From positions 1 to 50,610 of the IMG/VR virus record IMGVR_UViG_3300037258_000793: a stretch of DNA of 50,610 bases. One strand, 5' to 3'. The notes under the pieces were generated by a model. That model made no database searches. It was not told where the DNA came from and saw nothing but the letters and a program-made list of their open reading frames with translations. The position numbers and the translations under genes were made by a program. Within the stretch, counting starts at the first letter, position 1; the number at the start of each line of letters is the position of its first letter. The stretch comes from a virus. Below, in pieces: positions 40,038 to 46,676 of the stretch.

Positions 40038-40496
40038 TCAGCCGCCGTGTCCGTTGGCGCGTGGCTGGAAGATCGTGCCGTCCGGAAGCGCCAGTCCGCC
40101 GGTGCGTTGCGTGGCGAGCTCGGCCGGAGTGCCGATCTTGTGACGGCTCTCGCACAGGGCGTTGCCGCCGACGACGGTGCGCGCGGGCAGAACCGGCTGA
40201 GGCTCGGCGCCCGCCGTGTTGGCCTTGCGGGCTTCCTGGATGCAGCCGGCGCAGTAGAGCACGCCGAGCTGCGGCTGGCCGAGGCCGGTGCGGACGGTGG
40301 CGAGGTCGGTTTCGTGGCGGGCGTCGGCGAGTGCTTGGGCCCATTCGCTGGCGGGGTGTTCGTTGTAGTGCTCGCGGATGGCGGACTCGCTGGTGGGGTC
40401 GACGGTGCCGGTGTTGAGGTCGACGTCGATGGTGGTGGTCCAGTCGCAGTTGTCGAGCGCGCAGCCGACGGCGGTTGTGGTAGTGGGCTCCGGCAT
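40038..40496 (-). CDS. hypothetical protein with cysteine pairs
   Basis: A 152-residue protein from ATG 40496, with a ribosome site (GAAGGA). The N-terminal GCALDNCDWTTTID has two Cys five residues apart and a later YCAGCIQEARKA with a CxxC pair, so a split zinc site is likely. A further Cys lies in ALCESRHKIG. The first part resembles small Zn-ribbon proteins of actinophages. Function unknown. Confidence 0.65.
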   Translation of the reverse strand: MPEPTTTTAVGCALDNCDWTTTIDVDLNTGTVDPTSESAIREHYNEHPASEWAQALADARHETDLATVRTGLGQPQLGVLYCAGCIQEARKANTAGAEPQPVLPARTVVGGNALCESRHKIGTPAELATQRTGGLALPDGTIFQPRANGHGG

Positions 40497-40535
40497 CAGG
40501 GTCCTTCGAGGGCTTGAGGGGTGCTGGGGCGGTGG

Positions 40536-40571
40536 TTCCCCGCGCGTCGGGGGAAGACAACGCGCGGGGAA
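40536..40571 (-). terminator. perfect 12-bp hairpin closing the SOS/tad2 operon
   Basis: TTCCCCGCGCGT at 40536-40547 and its exact complement at 40560-40571 enclose a 12-base loop. It lies 29 bases beyond the stop of the tad2-like gene on the minus strand, separating that operon from the gene at 40496. Confidence 0.68.
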
Positions 40572-40599
40572 GCCGGGTGTTCATTGCGGCGCCCGGCCG

Positions 40600-40872
40600 T
40601 CAGGTGACGATTTCCCAGTCGTCGGCGAGCACGTCGCTAACCGTCGGCGCCCACGGCACGAAGTCGTGCTGCGCCGTGCACAGCATCAGGTACGGCCAGA
40701 ACCGGCAGACGGTGCCCTGCGGGAGTCCGGTGGCCTGTGCCGTGTTGGCGTTGATCCCGATGCCGCCCGGGTAGCCCGGCTGGAGCGCGACGTACTGGCC
40801 GGCTGCGTTCCAGCCGGCGCGTTCGACGCGGTCGCCGCTCTTGAGTGCGGCGAGCGCCGCGCCGAAGTCCAT
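40600..40872 (-). CDS. tad2: Tad2-like anti-Thoeris protein (DUF2829)
   Basis: A 90-residue DUF2829 protein. All family marks are visible: start MDFGAALAALKSGDRVERAGWN, GQYVALQPG, a central segment CRFWPYLMLCTAQHDFVPWAP, and the end SDVLADDWEIV. Proteins of this family (Tad2) bind and sequester the cyclic ADP-ribose-type signal made by Thoeris defence and so prevent NAD depletion in the infected cell. The start overlaps the upstream stop as TGATG. It is the last gene of a three-gene operon with a LexA-box promoter. Activity of this copy is inferred from family. Confidence 0.87.
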   Translation of the reverse strand: MDFGAALAALKSGDRVERAGWNAAGQYVALQPGYPGGIGINANTAQATGLPQGTVCRFWPYLMLCTAQHDFVPWAPTVSDVLADDWEIVT

Positions 40873-41504
40873 CAGGCGTTCGCGGGGGTGCTGCTCGTCG
40901 CGGCCGGGGCCACCGCGGCGGCCGACAGCGTGATGCTCGCCGGCGTCGAGTCGACGATGTCCAGCTCCAGCGTGCCGGTGACGCCGGTCGGGTCGGTCAC
41001 GGTGACGGTGACCGTGCCGACCGGCGCGTTGGCGAGCGTCGCGGTGAGCGTGGAGGGGTCGTCCGGATTGGCGGTGACGGTGCCGGCGGTCGCGGTCCAG
41101 GACAGCGTGTCCGGGACCGGCTGGCCCTCGGCGTTGTCGACGACGGCGGTCAGGGCGATGGTCTGTCCGGCGGGGATCTGCTGGTCGGCCACGATGGGTC
41201 GTCCTTCCAGGGTTGCGGTGATGGTGATGGTGGCGGCTTCGCAGGTGACGATGCCGCAGGTGCAGCCGTGGCCGAGGCCATGGGCTGTCGTCAGGAGCTC
41301 GGCCAGGTCGTGTTCGAGCTGGTCGACCTCGCGATGAATCTCTTCGAAATCCGCGTGGACGCGGCGCTTGAGGAGGCCGCGGATCCGGCCCATACGGGCT
41401 TTGACCTGCCAGTGCGGGTACTGGCCGTTGCCGGTGGCGATGGCGTCGACGACGCGGCGCGTGACTTCGTCGGCGATGGCAGCGACGGGCAGCTCGACGA
41501 TCAG
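40872..41504 (-). CDS. hypothetical protein with Ig-like C-terminal domain, unusual start
   Basis: The frame begins after the upstream stop and has no ATG or GTG for about 40 codons. A CTG at 41504 would give the common 4-base overlap (CTGA) and a 210-residue protein. The N-terminal half is helical (VAAIADEVTRRVVDAI, ADFEEIHREVDQLEHDLAELL) with a Cys pair (CTCGIVTC). The second half is a bacterial Ig-like beta-sandwich (TIALTAVVDNAEGQPVPDTLSWTATAGTVTANPDDP, GTVTVTVTDPTGVTGTLELDIV). An internal GTG at about 41194, with GGAAGGA before it, could produce the Ig domain alone. Coupled to the tad2-like gene. Confidence 0.68.
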   Translation of the reverse strand: MIVELPVAAIADEVTRRVVDAIATGNGQYPHWQVKARMGRIRGLLKRRVHADFEEIHREVDQLEHDLAELLTTAHGLGHGCTCGIVTCEAATITITATLEGRPIVADQQIPAGQTIALTAVVDNAEGQPVPDTLSWTATAGTVTANPDDPSTLTATLANAPVGTVTVTVTDPTGVTGTLELDIVDSTPASITLSAAAVAPAATSSTPANA

Positions 41505-41764
41505 GGGTGGGTGTGCGCTTCCGGCGCCGGCGTAGGGTCCGCGGCCACCGCGGTGCCGGACAGCTCGTCCTCCAGCCAGCCGAGCAGCCCGGTGTGGTGG
41601 TCGGCCAGCAGCTGCTCGACCTTCGCCTTCAGCGCCGCGGCCTCCGACTCGGCGTAGGCCTTGAAGCGGGCGAGCAGGTCGGCCGCCTCGGGCTCGAGGG
41701 CCTTGACGACGGGTCCGGCCGCGGCCTCGACCGCGCCGACGATCGCCTGTTCGGTCATGATCAT
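41501..41764 (-). CDS. small helical protein, first gene of the SOS/tad2 operon
   Basis: An 87-residue protein starting at ATG 41764 (or ATG 41758), with ribosome site AAGGGAG. It is a helical, acidic coiled-coil-type protein (VGAVEAAAGPVVKALEPEAADLLARF, KAYAESEAAALKAKVEQLLADHHTGLLGWLEDEL) with a flexible Pro/His end. No family recognised. It is the gene directly under the LexA-box promoter at 41803, so it is expected to be damage-induced. Confidence 0.72.
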   Translation of the reverse strand: MIMTEQAIVGAVEAAAGPVVKALEPEAADLLARFKAYAESEAAALKAKVEQLLADHHTGLLGWLEDELSGTAVAADPTPAPEAHTHP

Positions 41765-41802
41765 GACTCCCTTGGTGGGTGATGGATCCACAGGCCAGCG
41801 TA

Positions 41803-41818
41803 TCGAACACCCGTTCGA
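41803..41818 (-). promoter_or_regulatory. perfect LexA (SOS) box inside a promoter spacer
   Basis: TCGAACACCCGTTCGA matches TCGAAC-N4-GTTCGA fully. On the minus strand it lies between a -35-like CTGACT and a -10-like TACGCT that are 18 bases apart, so bound LexA would block the polymerase. The gene start at 41764 is 39 bases further on. The same promoter bases overlap the end of the small gene at 41823. Confidence 0.83.
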
Positions 41819-41822
41819 CAAG

Positions 41823-41987
41823 TCAGCAGGTCGGGTTGTCACCGGCATGCGGTTGCCACCCGCGCGCACGCGGCTGCGGCTCCGGGTGGGAGGCGTTGCT
41901 GGCCAGGGCGCGCCAGCCGTCCGGCGTGAGATAGACGGGCCGGCCGCAGCAGCAGCGGCGCCCGTTCGACGCGTCCGGGATGACCAT
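41823..41987 (-). CDS. 54-residue zinc-ribbon-like protein
   Basis: A short frame from ATG 41987, coupled to the preceding stop as TGATG. It reads VIPDASNGRRCCCGRPVYLTPDGWRALASN, with a CCC cluster and a later final Cys (NPTC). The segment RPVYLTPDGWRAL is typical of small actinophage zinc-ribbon proteins. It ends 5 bases before the SOS box of the next operon. Confidence 0.62.
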   Translation of the reverse strand: MVIPDASNGRRCCCGRPVYLTPDGWRALASNASHPEPQPRARGWQPHAGDNPTC

Positions 41988-42550
41988 CACGGCGCGCCGC
42001 CCGCAGCGGGCTCGTGCGGGCCGGGCGAACTGGAGTGCGACTCAGCGGGCGTGAGGGGGTGTGTGGGGCTGTCAGCGTGGCTGTGCGCGTCTCCTGGCGG
42101 CTGCTGTGGGCCGATCGTCTGGAGTTGCGCGAGGAAGATCTCGCGGGGACGCCCGTGGGGGGCGTAGCAGCTGATCCACTTGACGGCGTCGGTCGCCCAT
42201 GCGCGTAGCTGGTCGCGTTGGTCGACTGCGTCCTCGGCGAGCCCGGCGGTCTCGTCGATCAGTTGGAGCCGGGCGGCGCTCTGGCGGCGTAGCTGCTCGT
42301 TCTGGTCGAGCATGCGGTCACATTCGGCGCCCTTCTCTGCGAGCTCGGCCGCAAGCCGGTGTCGGTCGTCGTGGAGATCAGCGATCTCTCGTTCGCCCTG
42401 TTCCACGTCGGCACGCAGCTCGTCGCGCTCGGCGCGCAGCTCGTCGCGTTCCTGCTCGGCCTTCTCGGCGCGGTGGCGTAGTTGTGTGCGGCGCCGTTCG
42501 AGTTCGTTGATGCGGGCGCGGAACGCGCGGGCTTCGGCGGCGCTAGTCAC
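41987..42550 (-). CDS. coiled-coil early protein
   Basis: A 187-residue protein from GTG 42550. Residues 5-125 form one long coiled coil with heptads (ARINELERRRTQLRHRAEKAEQERDELRAERDELRADV, then DLHDDRHRLAAELAEKGAECDRMLDQ). A short conserved-looking module follows (AVKWISCYAPHGRPREIFLAQLQTIG) and a Ser/Pro/His-rich end. Function unknown; a scaffold for other early proteins is possible. Confidence 0.7.
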   Translation of the reverse strand: MTSAAEARAFRARINELERRRTQLRHRAEKAEQERDELRAERDELRADVEQGEREIADLHDDRHRLAAELAEKGAECDRMLDQNEQLRRQSAARLQLIDETAGLAEDAVDQRDQLRAWATDAVKWISCYAPHGRPREIFLAQLQTIGPQQPPGDAHSHADSPTHPLTPAESHSSSPGPHEPAAGGAP

Positions 42551-43052
42551 GGTCGGCTCCGGGCGCCTCTTCCCACGGTCCGACCCGGCGGCGTACGACG
42601 GTGCCGTGGTAGAAGTCCTGGTCGTCGCCGGGCTTCTCGTCGCGGATGTCGATCTCGTCGTCGCCGTCCCAGCGGACGCCGTACTCGTGGTTGCTGATCG
42701 CGGCGAGTTCGGCGCGCTCGTCGTCGTCCGGGAGCGTGTCGGTGTCGTCGGCGGTGTGGTCGAAGACGGTGGCGAGGGCGCGGGCGTCGTCGGGGCGTAG
42801 TTCGACGTTGTGGCCGCCGGTGTCGGCCTGGTCGGCTTGGTCGCGCAGGTGGGTGGCGAGGGCGTGGACGGTGTCGGTCGGGGTGGGCAGGAGGGGTGCG
42901 AGGCGTGCGGCGAGGGCGTTGACCAGGATGGCGGGGTCGCTGTAGGTGGGTTTGTCGTCGCTGGTGATGAAGCGGGCGATCTGGCCGCGGTTGTGGATGC
43001 GGGCGTCGCGCATGGCGTGGCGGATGGCGTCGTGGAGCTGGTCGCCGGTCAT
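42543..43052 (-). CDS. hypothetical early protein
   Basis: A 169-residue acidic protein. The N-terminal half (GDQLHDAIRHAMRDARIHNRGQIARFITSDDKPTYSDPAILVNALAARLAPLL) is helical. The second half is acidic, with a strand-rich end (DEIDIRDEKPGDDQDFYHGTVVRRRVGPWEE). It overlaps the coiled-coil gene by 8 bases. No family recognised. Confidence 0.66.
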   Translation of the reverse strand: MTGDQLHDAIRHAMRDARIHNRGQIARFITSDDKPTYSDPAILVNALAARLAPLLPTPTDTVHALATHLRDQADQADTGGHNVELRPDDARALATVFDHTADDTDTLPDDDERAELAAISNHEYGVRWDGDDEIDIRDEKPGDDQDFYHGTVVRRRVGPWEEAPGADRD

Positions 43053-43053
43053 G

Positions 43054-43341
43054 TCAGTGTCCTGTCGTGTAGATCTCTTCGCCGATAGCGGCGAGGGTGG
43101 TGATCATGAACTGTGGGTCGGCGAGGTCCGGCCGCTCTTCGAGCATCAGTTGCAGGACGAGTGCGGCGTGCATGACGGCGGTTCCGGCGCTGTGCGTGTC
43201 CAGGTCCGGGAACTGGCCGGTGATCTGGGTGGCGCCCGCGTGGGCGAGCATGCGGATGCCGGGGTGGCTGGCGTTGGCGCGGGTGTGGATGTCGGCGGCG
43301 AGCTGGTCGAGCAGCGCGGTACTCGCGTAGTAGTCGGTCAT
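43054..43341 (-). CDS. small helical early protein
   Basis: A 95-residue, mostly helical protein (TALLDQLAADIHTRANAS, AVMHAALVLQLMLEERPDLADPQFMITTLAAIGEEIYT). ATG 43341 begins one base after the upstream stop. No family recognised. Confidence 0.64.
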   Translation of the reverse strand: MTDYYASTALLDQLAADIHTRANASHPGIRMLAHAGATQITGQFPDLDTHSAGTAVMHAALVLQLMLEERPDLADPQFMITTLAAIGEEIYTTGH

Positions 43342-43342
43342 G

Positions 43343-43702
43343 TCAGGCTCCGTCGTTGGCGCAGTAGACGCACAGGTCGCCGGCTTCGGCGCGGATGACG
43401 TGGCAGCGGGCGCACTTGGGCAGCGCGGCGACCGTGCCGCGGCGCGGCTTGGCCGGTCGGACCGGGCTGGTGGCTCGGCCGGCGGTGGGCACCGGCCACA
43501 GCCCTTCGAGGAGCGTGCGGGCTTCGTCGGCGGTGTATGCGGGCTGCCCGGAGCGGTGGAGGGGCTGATAGGCGTGATCGACGAGGTGGACCAGGTCGTC
43601 GATTGTTTGGGCTCGGGAGATGGGTGCGCCGCACGATAGTTGGCCGGTGAGGTGGCGCATGACGCTTTGGACGGCGTTGGCTTCGGTGAGGTTGAGGGCC
43701 AT
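43343..43702 (-). CDS. hypothetical protein with C-terminal zinc ribbon
   Basis: A 119-residue protein. A helical N-terminal domain (LTEANAVQSVMRHLTGQL, QTIDDLVHLVDHAYQPL, TADEARTLLEGLW) is followed by a basic linker and a zinc ribbon LPKCARCHVIRAEAGDLCVYCAND with two CxxC pairs. Possibly nucleic-acid binding. Part of the chain downstream of the replication genes. Confidence 0.68.
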   Translation of the reverse strand: MALNLTEANAVQSVMRHLTGQLSCGAPISRAQTIDDLVHLVDHAYQPLHRSGQPAYTADEARTLLEGLWPVPTAGRATSPVRPAKPRRGTVAALPKCARCHVIRAEAGDLCVYCANDGA

Positions 43703-43703
43703 G

Positions 43704-43967
43704 TCAGTGGGCTGTTTCTGTGAGGATGTCGCGGGCTCGGTCGAGGCAGGCGAGGGTGGCGGCGCGCTGGCCGGCCTGGGTGGCGTGGCGGGCGCCTTCG
43801 AGGTTGGCGGCGAGGCGTGCGAGTTCGGCGCGGGTGAGGGTGCGGGCCGGTTTGGCCGGCAGGGGTGTTTCGGCGAGGGCGGCTGTGAGGGTGTTGCGGT
43901 GGGCTGTGGCGTCGGGGTCGGCGGGGAGTCGGGCGAGGATGAGCGTGGCGAGCTCGATGGTGGTCAT
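43704..43967 (-). CDS. small helical protein after the helicase loader
   Basis: An 87-residue helical protein from ATG 43967, overlapping the loader-like gene as ATGA (TIELATLILARLPADPDATAHRNTLTAAL, LTRAELARLAANLEGARHATQAGQRAATLACLDRARDIL). No family recognised; coupling suggests a replication-related role. Confidence 0.64.
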   Translation of the reverse strand: MTTIELATLILARLPADPDATAHRNTLTAALAETPLPAKPARTLTRAELARLAANLEGARHATQAGQRAATLACLDRARDILTETAH

Positions 43968-44497
43968 CGGTGCCCTGCGCGCTGGTCGTCGGCGGCCGCG
44001 GCCTGGTCGAGGATGGCGAGCAGCTGCGCGCGGATCGGGGAGTCGTTGGGCCGCGGGGCGCCCGGTGTCTCGGTGTCGGCGGCGGGGATGTAGCCGGTCC
44101 ACTGCTCGGGCGTTTTGAGCGAGTACGGCGGATCGCAGAGTTTGCGGGCGATCTGCGGGTGGGCGAGTACGAGGTCGCGGCGTTGCTGGTTGAGGATCGG
44201 GGCGTGGATGGCGCGGTGGCTGACGCGTTTGCGCCATTCGCCGGGGTTCTGCGCGATGTTCTCGGGTGGCACGGGGATGGGCTTGTTGTGGGGTGCCGGG
44301 CCCAGCAGGTAGCGGATGTCGGCCGGGCGTATGCGGTCGGGGTTGCGGCTGTAGTGCCGGGTGACCATGTCGCGGCAGGCGGTGAAGTCGAGGTCGTGGA
44401 GGGCTCCGGCCCAGGCGATGACGTCGGCGTCGCCGACGGTGCGCTGGTCGTAGCAGGCTATGAAGGCGAGTAGCTGCGCCGCCTCGGACATGATCAT
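43964..44497 (-). CDS. helicase-loader-like protein (lambda P / G39P role)
   Basis: A 177-residue protein directly coupled to the replication initiator (ATGA). The N-terminal 60 residues match the pattern of replicative-helicase loader/inhibitor proteins such as SPP1 G39P: SEAAQLLAFIACYDQRTVGDADVIAWAGALHDLDFTACRDMVTRHYSRNPDRIRPADIRYLL. The rest is basic and flexible, with a short helical end. In lambda and SPP1 such proteins bring the host DnaB-type helicase to the initiator-bound origin. No helicase gene is seen here, so host helicase would be used. Confidence 0.72.
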   Translation of the reverse strand: MIMSEAAQLLAFIACYDQRTVGDADVIAWAGALHDLDFTACRDMVTRHYSRNPDRIRPADIRYLLGPAPHNKPIPVPPENIAQNPGEWRKRVSHRAIHAPILNQQRRDLVLAHPQIARKLCDPPYSLKTPEQWTGYIPAADTETPGAPRPNDSPIRAQLLAILDQAAAADDQRAGHR

Positions 44498-45363
44498 GTG
44501 GTGATCTCCGGGCGGTTCGTGCCGAACAGGTCCGGGAGTTGGCCGGTCTGCTCCATGGCGCGGTATTTGGCGGCGAGGTCGAGGGCGGCGCCGACGCGCT
44601 GGTCGGTGGTGGAGGGCCTCGGCGGATACGGGCCGTTGGCTGTCGGCGCGAAGGCGCCGGAGGTTGTGGGGGGCGGCTGGAACCGGTCGGCGGCGCTGAG
44701 GATCCAGTTGTGCCAGGTGCGTTCCCAATTGAGCTTTACGCCTTTAGAGCCGGGCACCGACGAGAAGTGGTTGATGAATTTCTGCGTTTCACGTTCGCCG
44801 TCGACGTGCGGGGCGTTTTCCCGGCCCCATTCCCGCATGGCGTCGGTGAGGGCGAAGTCTTCCGGGATGCGGGTGCCCCGCTTGGCGGCTGTCGTCGAGC
44901 CGCGCTTGCGCGGCGCCGAAGACGAACGTAGTGAGTCTTCTTGTTCTTCTGTTCCTTGGTGGTTCTGTGTGTCAGCAGTGACACCCCTGGGTGGTCGATC
45001 TGACACCCCTGGGGTGTCATTTTGGAACCCCTGGGGTGTCAGATTGAGACTCGTAGTGGTGTCATCCTGCGACCCCTGGGGTGTCAGTCTGGTACCACTA
45101 GGGCCGTCCATGAGGATCCGGTAGCGACTCGTCGAGCGCCCGGTGCCGTGCTGCGATATCTCAAGCCAGCGCTTTCCGATGCAATTCTTCTGCGTGCGGA
45201 AAACGGTGCTGCGGCTCATTCTTGTCTTGCGTGCGAGTGTTTCCACGCTGGGGAATGCCTCGCCCTCGTCGTCGGCGAAATCCGCGATGGCGAGCAGCAG
45301 CAGCAGGTCGTTTCCGGCCGCGGGGGAGGTGTCCCACACCCATGACATGACCCTGACGCTCAC
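44494..45363 (-). CDS. replication initiator (lambda O-like) carrying the origin
   Basis: A 289-residue protein. The start is GTG 45363 with ribosome site GGGAG; ATG 45348 is an alternative. The N-terminal winged helix (residues 15-95) reads DLLLLLAIADFADDEGEAFPSVETLARKTRMSRSTVFRTQKNCI and RYRILMDG, like phage O-type and DnaD-like initiators. Residues 95-150 are low-complexity and are encoded by 22-base DNA iterons. The C-terminal domain (PEDFALTDAMREWGRENAP, ETQKFINHFSSVPGSKGVKLNWERTWHNWIL) resembles the partner-binding end of such initiators. It is followed by the loader-like gene. Confidence 0.82.
   Translation of the reverse strand: MSVRVMSWVWDTSPAAGNDLLLLLAIADFADDEGEAFPSVETLARKTRMSRSTVFRTQKNCIGKRWLEISQHGTGRSTSRYRILMDGPSGTRLTPQGSQDDTTTSLNLTPQGFQNDTPGVSDRPPRGVTADTQNHQGTEEQEDSLRSSSAPRKRGSTTAAKRGTRIPEDFALTDAMREWGRENAPHVDGERETQKFINHFSSVPGSKGVKLNWERTWHNWILSAADRFQPPPTTSGAFAPTANGPYPPRPSTTDQRVGAALDLAAKYRAMEQTGQLPDLFGTNRPEITT
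44979..45110. other. ori: iteron-type replication origin inside the initiator gene
   Basis: Six copies of a near-palindrome are spaced 22-23 bases apart, with centres at 44988, 45010, 45032, 45055, 45077 and 45099. The copy at 45001-45019, TGACACCCCTGGGGTGTCA, is a perfect palindrome. Those centred at 45032 and 45077 keep ACCCCTGGGGTGTCA; the others are degraded. The spacing is not a multiple of three, so protein repetition cannot explain it. On the downstream side of the gene (44926-44975) lies a T-rich, lower-GC tract, a candidate unwinding element. The layout mirrors lambda ori in gene O. Confidence 0.78.
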
Positions 45364-45445
45364 CAGGCCACTCCCGTCCGTTCGCACTGCTCACTGGATA
45401 GATCTTACAACACTTGGTAGTCTTGGCGACACTAGACAAATCTCA

Positions 45446-45470
45446 CCATGGCCTATCATGTTGGCCATGG
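45446..45470. promoter_or_regulatory. inverted repeat over the start of the antitoxin-like gene
   Basis: CCATGGCC at 45446-45453 and GGCCATGG at 45463-45470 flank a 9-base spacer. The right arm contains the likely start codon at 45467, and TATCAT in the spacer could be a -10. The 80-base divergent gap to the replication gene is AT-richer than its surroundings. Phd/YefM proteins usually bind such repeats at their own promoter. Confidence 0.55.
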
Positions 45471-45751
45471 TCGTGAAGATTGGTAGGACTGGCGTGAAAC
45501 CCGTCCCCATGACTGAGGTGCGCCCTCGGCTGACGGAGATCGTCGATGCCGCACGCGACCGCAACGAGGCCACCGCGATGACCGAGTACGGCCGGCCGCG
45601 TGCCTTCGTCGTCTCGGTGCCGTTCTTCGAGCGCGCCGAGCGCGACTCCCGGCTCGCCGGCCTGCTGTGGGAGCGCGACCCGCAACTGTTCGACGACCTG
45701 CTCAAAGGACTGCCGGACATCTCGGTGCCGTCGCGGATGGTCGCCGAGTAG
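45467..45751 (+). CDS. Phd/YefM-like antitoxin without a toxin partner
   Basis: A 94-residue protein (ATG 45467; 45458 also possible). The N-terminal TEVRPRLTEIVDAARDRNEATAMTEYGRPRAFVVSVPFFERAE is the Phd/YefM DNA-binding domain. The C-terminal ERDSRLAGLLWERDPQLFDDLLKGLPDI is an acidic helix that would bind a toxin. No Doc, YoeB or PIN gene follows; a terminator comes 13 bases after the stop. It may serve only as a regulator next to the replication promoter or counter a host toxin. Confidence 0.82.
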   Translation: MVVKIGRTGVKPVPMTEVRPRLTEIVDAARDRNEATAMTEYGRPRAFVVSVPFFERAERDSRLAGLLWERDPQLFDDLLKGLPDISVPSRMVAE

Positions 45752-45763
45752 GGATGCGCCGAA

Positions 45764-45789
45764 GGGAGCGGCCCGCGAGGGCCGCTCCC
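45764..45789 (+). terminator. 10-bp hairpin after the antitoxin-like gene
   Basis: GGGAGCGGCC at 45764-45773 pairs exactly with 45780-45789 around a 6-base loop. It lies between the convergent ends of the antitoxin-like gene and the leftward small gene at 45875 and may serve both. Confidence 0.7.
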
Positions 45790-45874
45790 CACCGCCGAAC
45801 CGCACTGACCTCACCGCGCGGCGCCGTCCCGCCGCTGCGGCACGAGCAGCTGCGTCTCGCGGCGGGAACGGCGG

Positions 45875-46075
45875 CTACGCATCGGCGATCCGTTCCACTG
45901 CCGCGCGCAGCTGCCGAACCTCGGCCTCAGCGTCCAGCATGCGGCGCCGGGCCGCGAAGAGATCGCGTTCGGTCTCGTGCAGCCGCAGCTCGAACGCTTC
46001 GGCCATCTCGCGGTGATACTGCCAGCGCCACCAGCGGGCCTTGGGCGTGACGGCGAACCGGCGCGGCCTACGCAT
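45875..46075 (-). CDS. small basic coiled-coil protein
   Basis: A 66-residue protein from ATG 46075: a basic, aromatic start (RRPRRFAVTPKARWWRWQYHREMAEAF) and a heptad helix (ELRLHETERDLFAARRRMLDAEAEVRQLRAAVERI). It overlaps the preceding gene by 8 bases. Possibly nucleic-acid binding; family unknown. The last gene of the rightmost early chain. Confidence 0.64.
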   Translation of the reverse strand: MRRPRRFAVTPKARWWRWQYHREMAEAFELRLHETERDLFAARRRMLDAEAEVRQLRAAVERIADA

Positions 46076-46676
46076 CGGCCGCCGCCTGACGCCGGGCCTG
46101 TCTGCGCGCCACCACGACCGCGGAGCGCCCCTTGCGGCACGCCTCGTCGATCGGCTCACCGCGCCGCCGGTGGCGCTCGTACGCGGCCTCGGTACCGCAC
46201 CGGATCGGCTCCGTGCTGTGGTGGCGTCCGCGGCGCCAGTCGGCGTACTGCCGGCACGCCGCGTCGAGCTCTTCGCCCGCGTCGAGGTGGGCGCGCCACG
46301 CCGCATGGCTGCCGCACTGCGGGGGGCGCCGTTCGGACTCGACGTGGCCGGGGAGCTGTTTGCGGTCCTGCACGTCCTGCCAGCGTCGGCACGGGTCGCA
46401 CAGCGGCGTACCTGCCGCCTGGTGGGCCTGGACGCCGGAGCGGGTGCCGTGCCCGAGCGTGACAGTGCCCAGGGTCCCCTGGGAGCGCCGGTTCGACCGC
46501 ATCGGGCGTCCGGTCAGGCCGAGGGCGTCGAGCAGCAGCGCCTCGTCGTCGGGGCCGGTCGCGTGGGCGTGGACGACGGCGGCCGCGGCGTGTTCCTGCG
46601 CCGCGGTGGCCTGGGGCCGCCCGAGCGCGTCCACCTGGCCCTGCAGGTCCTCGACGGGCACGGGACGGCCGCTCAT
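46068..46676 (-). CDS. protein with three tandem Cys/His repeat modules
   Basis: A 202-residue protein from ATG 46676 (TGATG overlap). After a helical N-terminal 80 residues come three related modules. They are HGTRSGVQAHQAAGTPLCDPCRRWQ, then QCGSHAAWRAHLDAGEELDAACRQY, then RCGTEAAYERHRRRGEPIDEACRKG. The shared pattern, (C)G(T/S)xAAxxxHxxxGExxDxAC, recurs in small actinophage proteins and probably holds a metal or iron site. Modules 2 and 3 have two Cys each; module 1 has a CxxC instead. Function unknown. Confidence 0.72.
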   Translation of the reverse strand: MSGRPVPVEDLQGQVDALGRPQATAAQEHAAAAVVHAHATGPDDEALLLDALGLTGRPMRSNRRSQGTLGTVTLGHGTRSGVQAHQAAGTPLCDPCRRWQDVQDRKQLPGHVESERRPPQCGSHAAWRAHLDAGEELDAACRQYADWRRGRHHSTEPIRCGTEAAYERHRRRGEPIDEACRKGRSAVVVARRQARRQAAADA

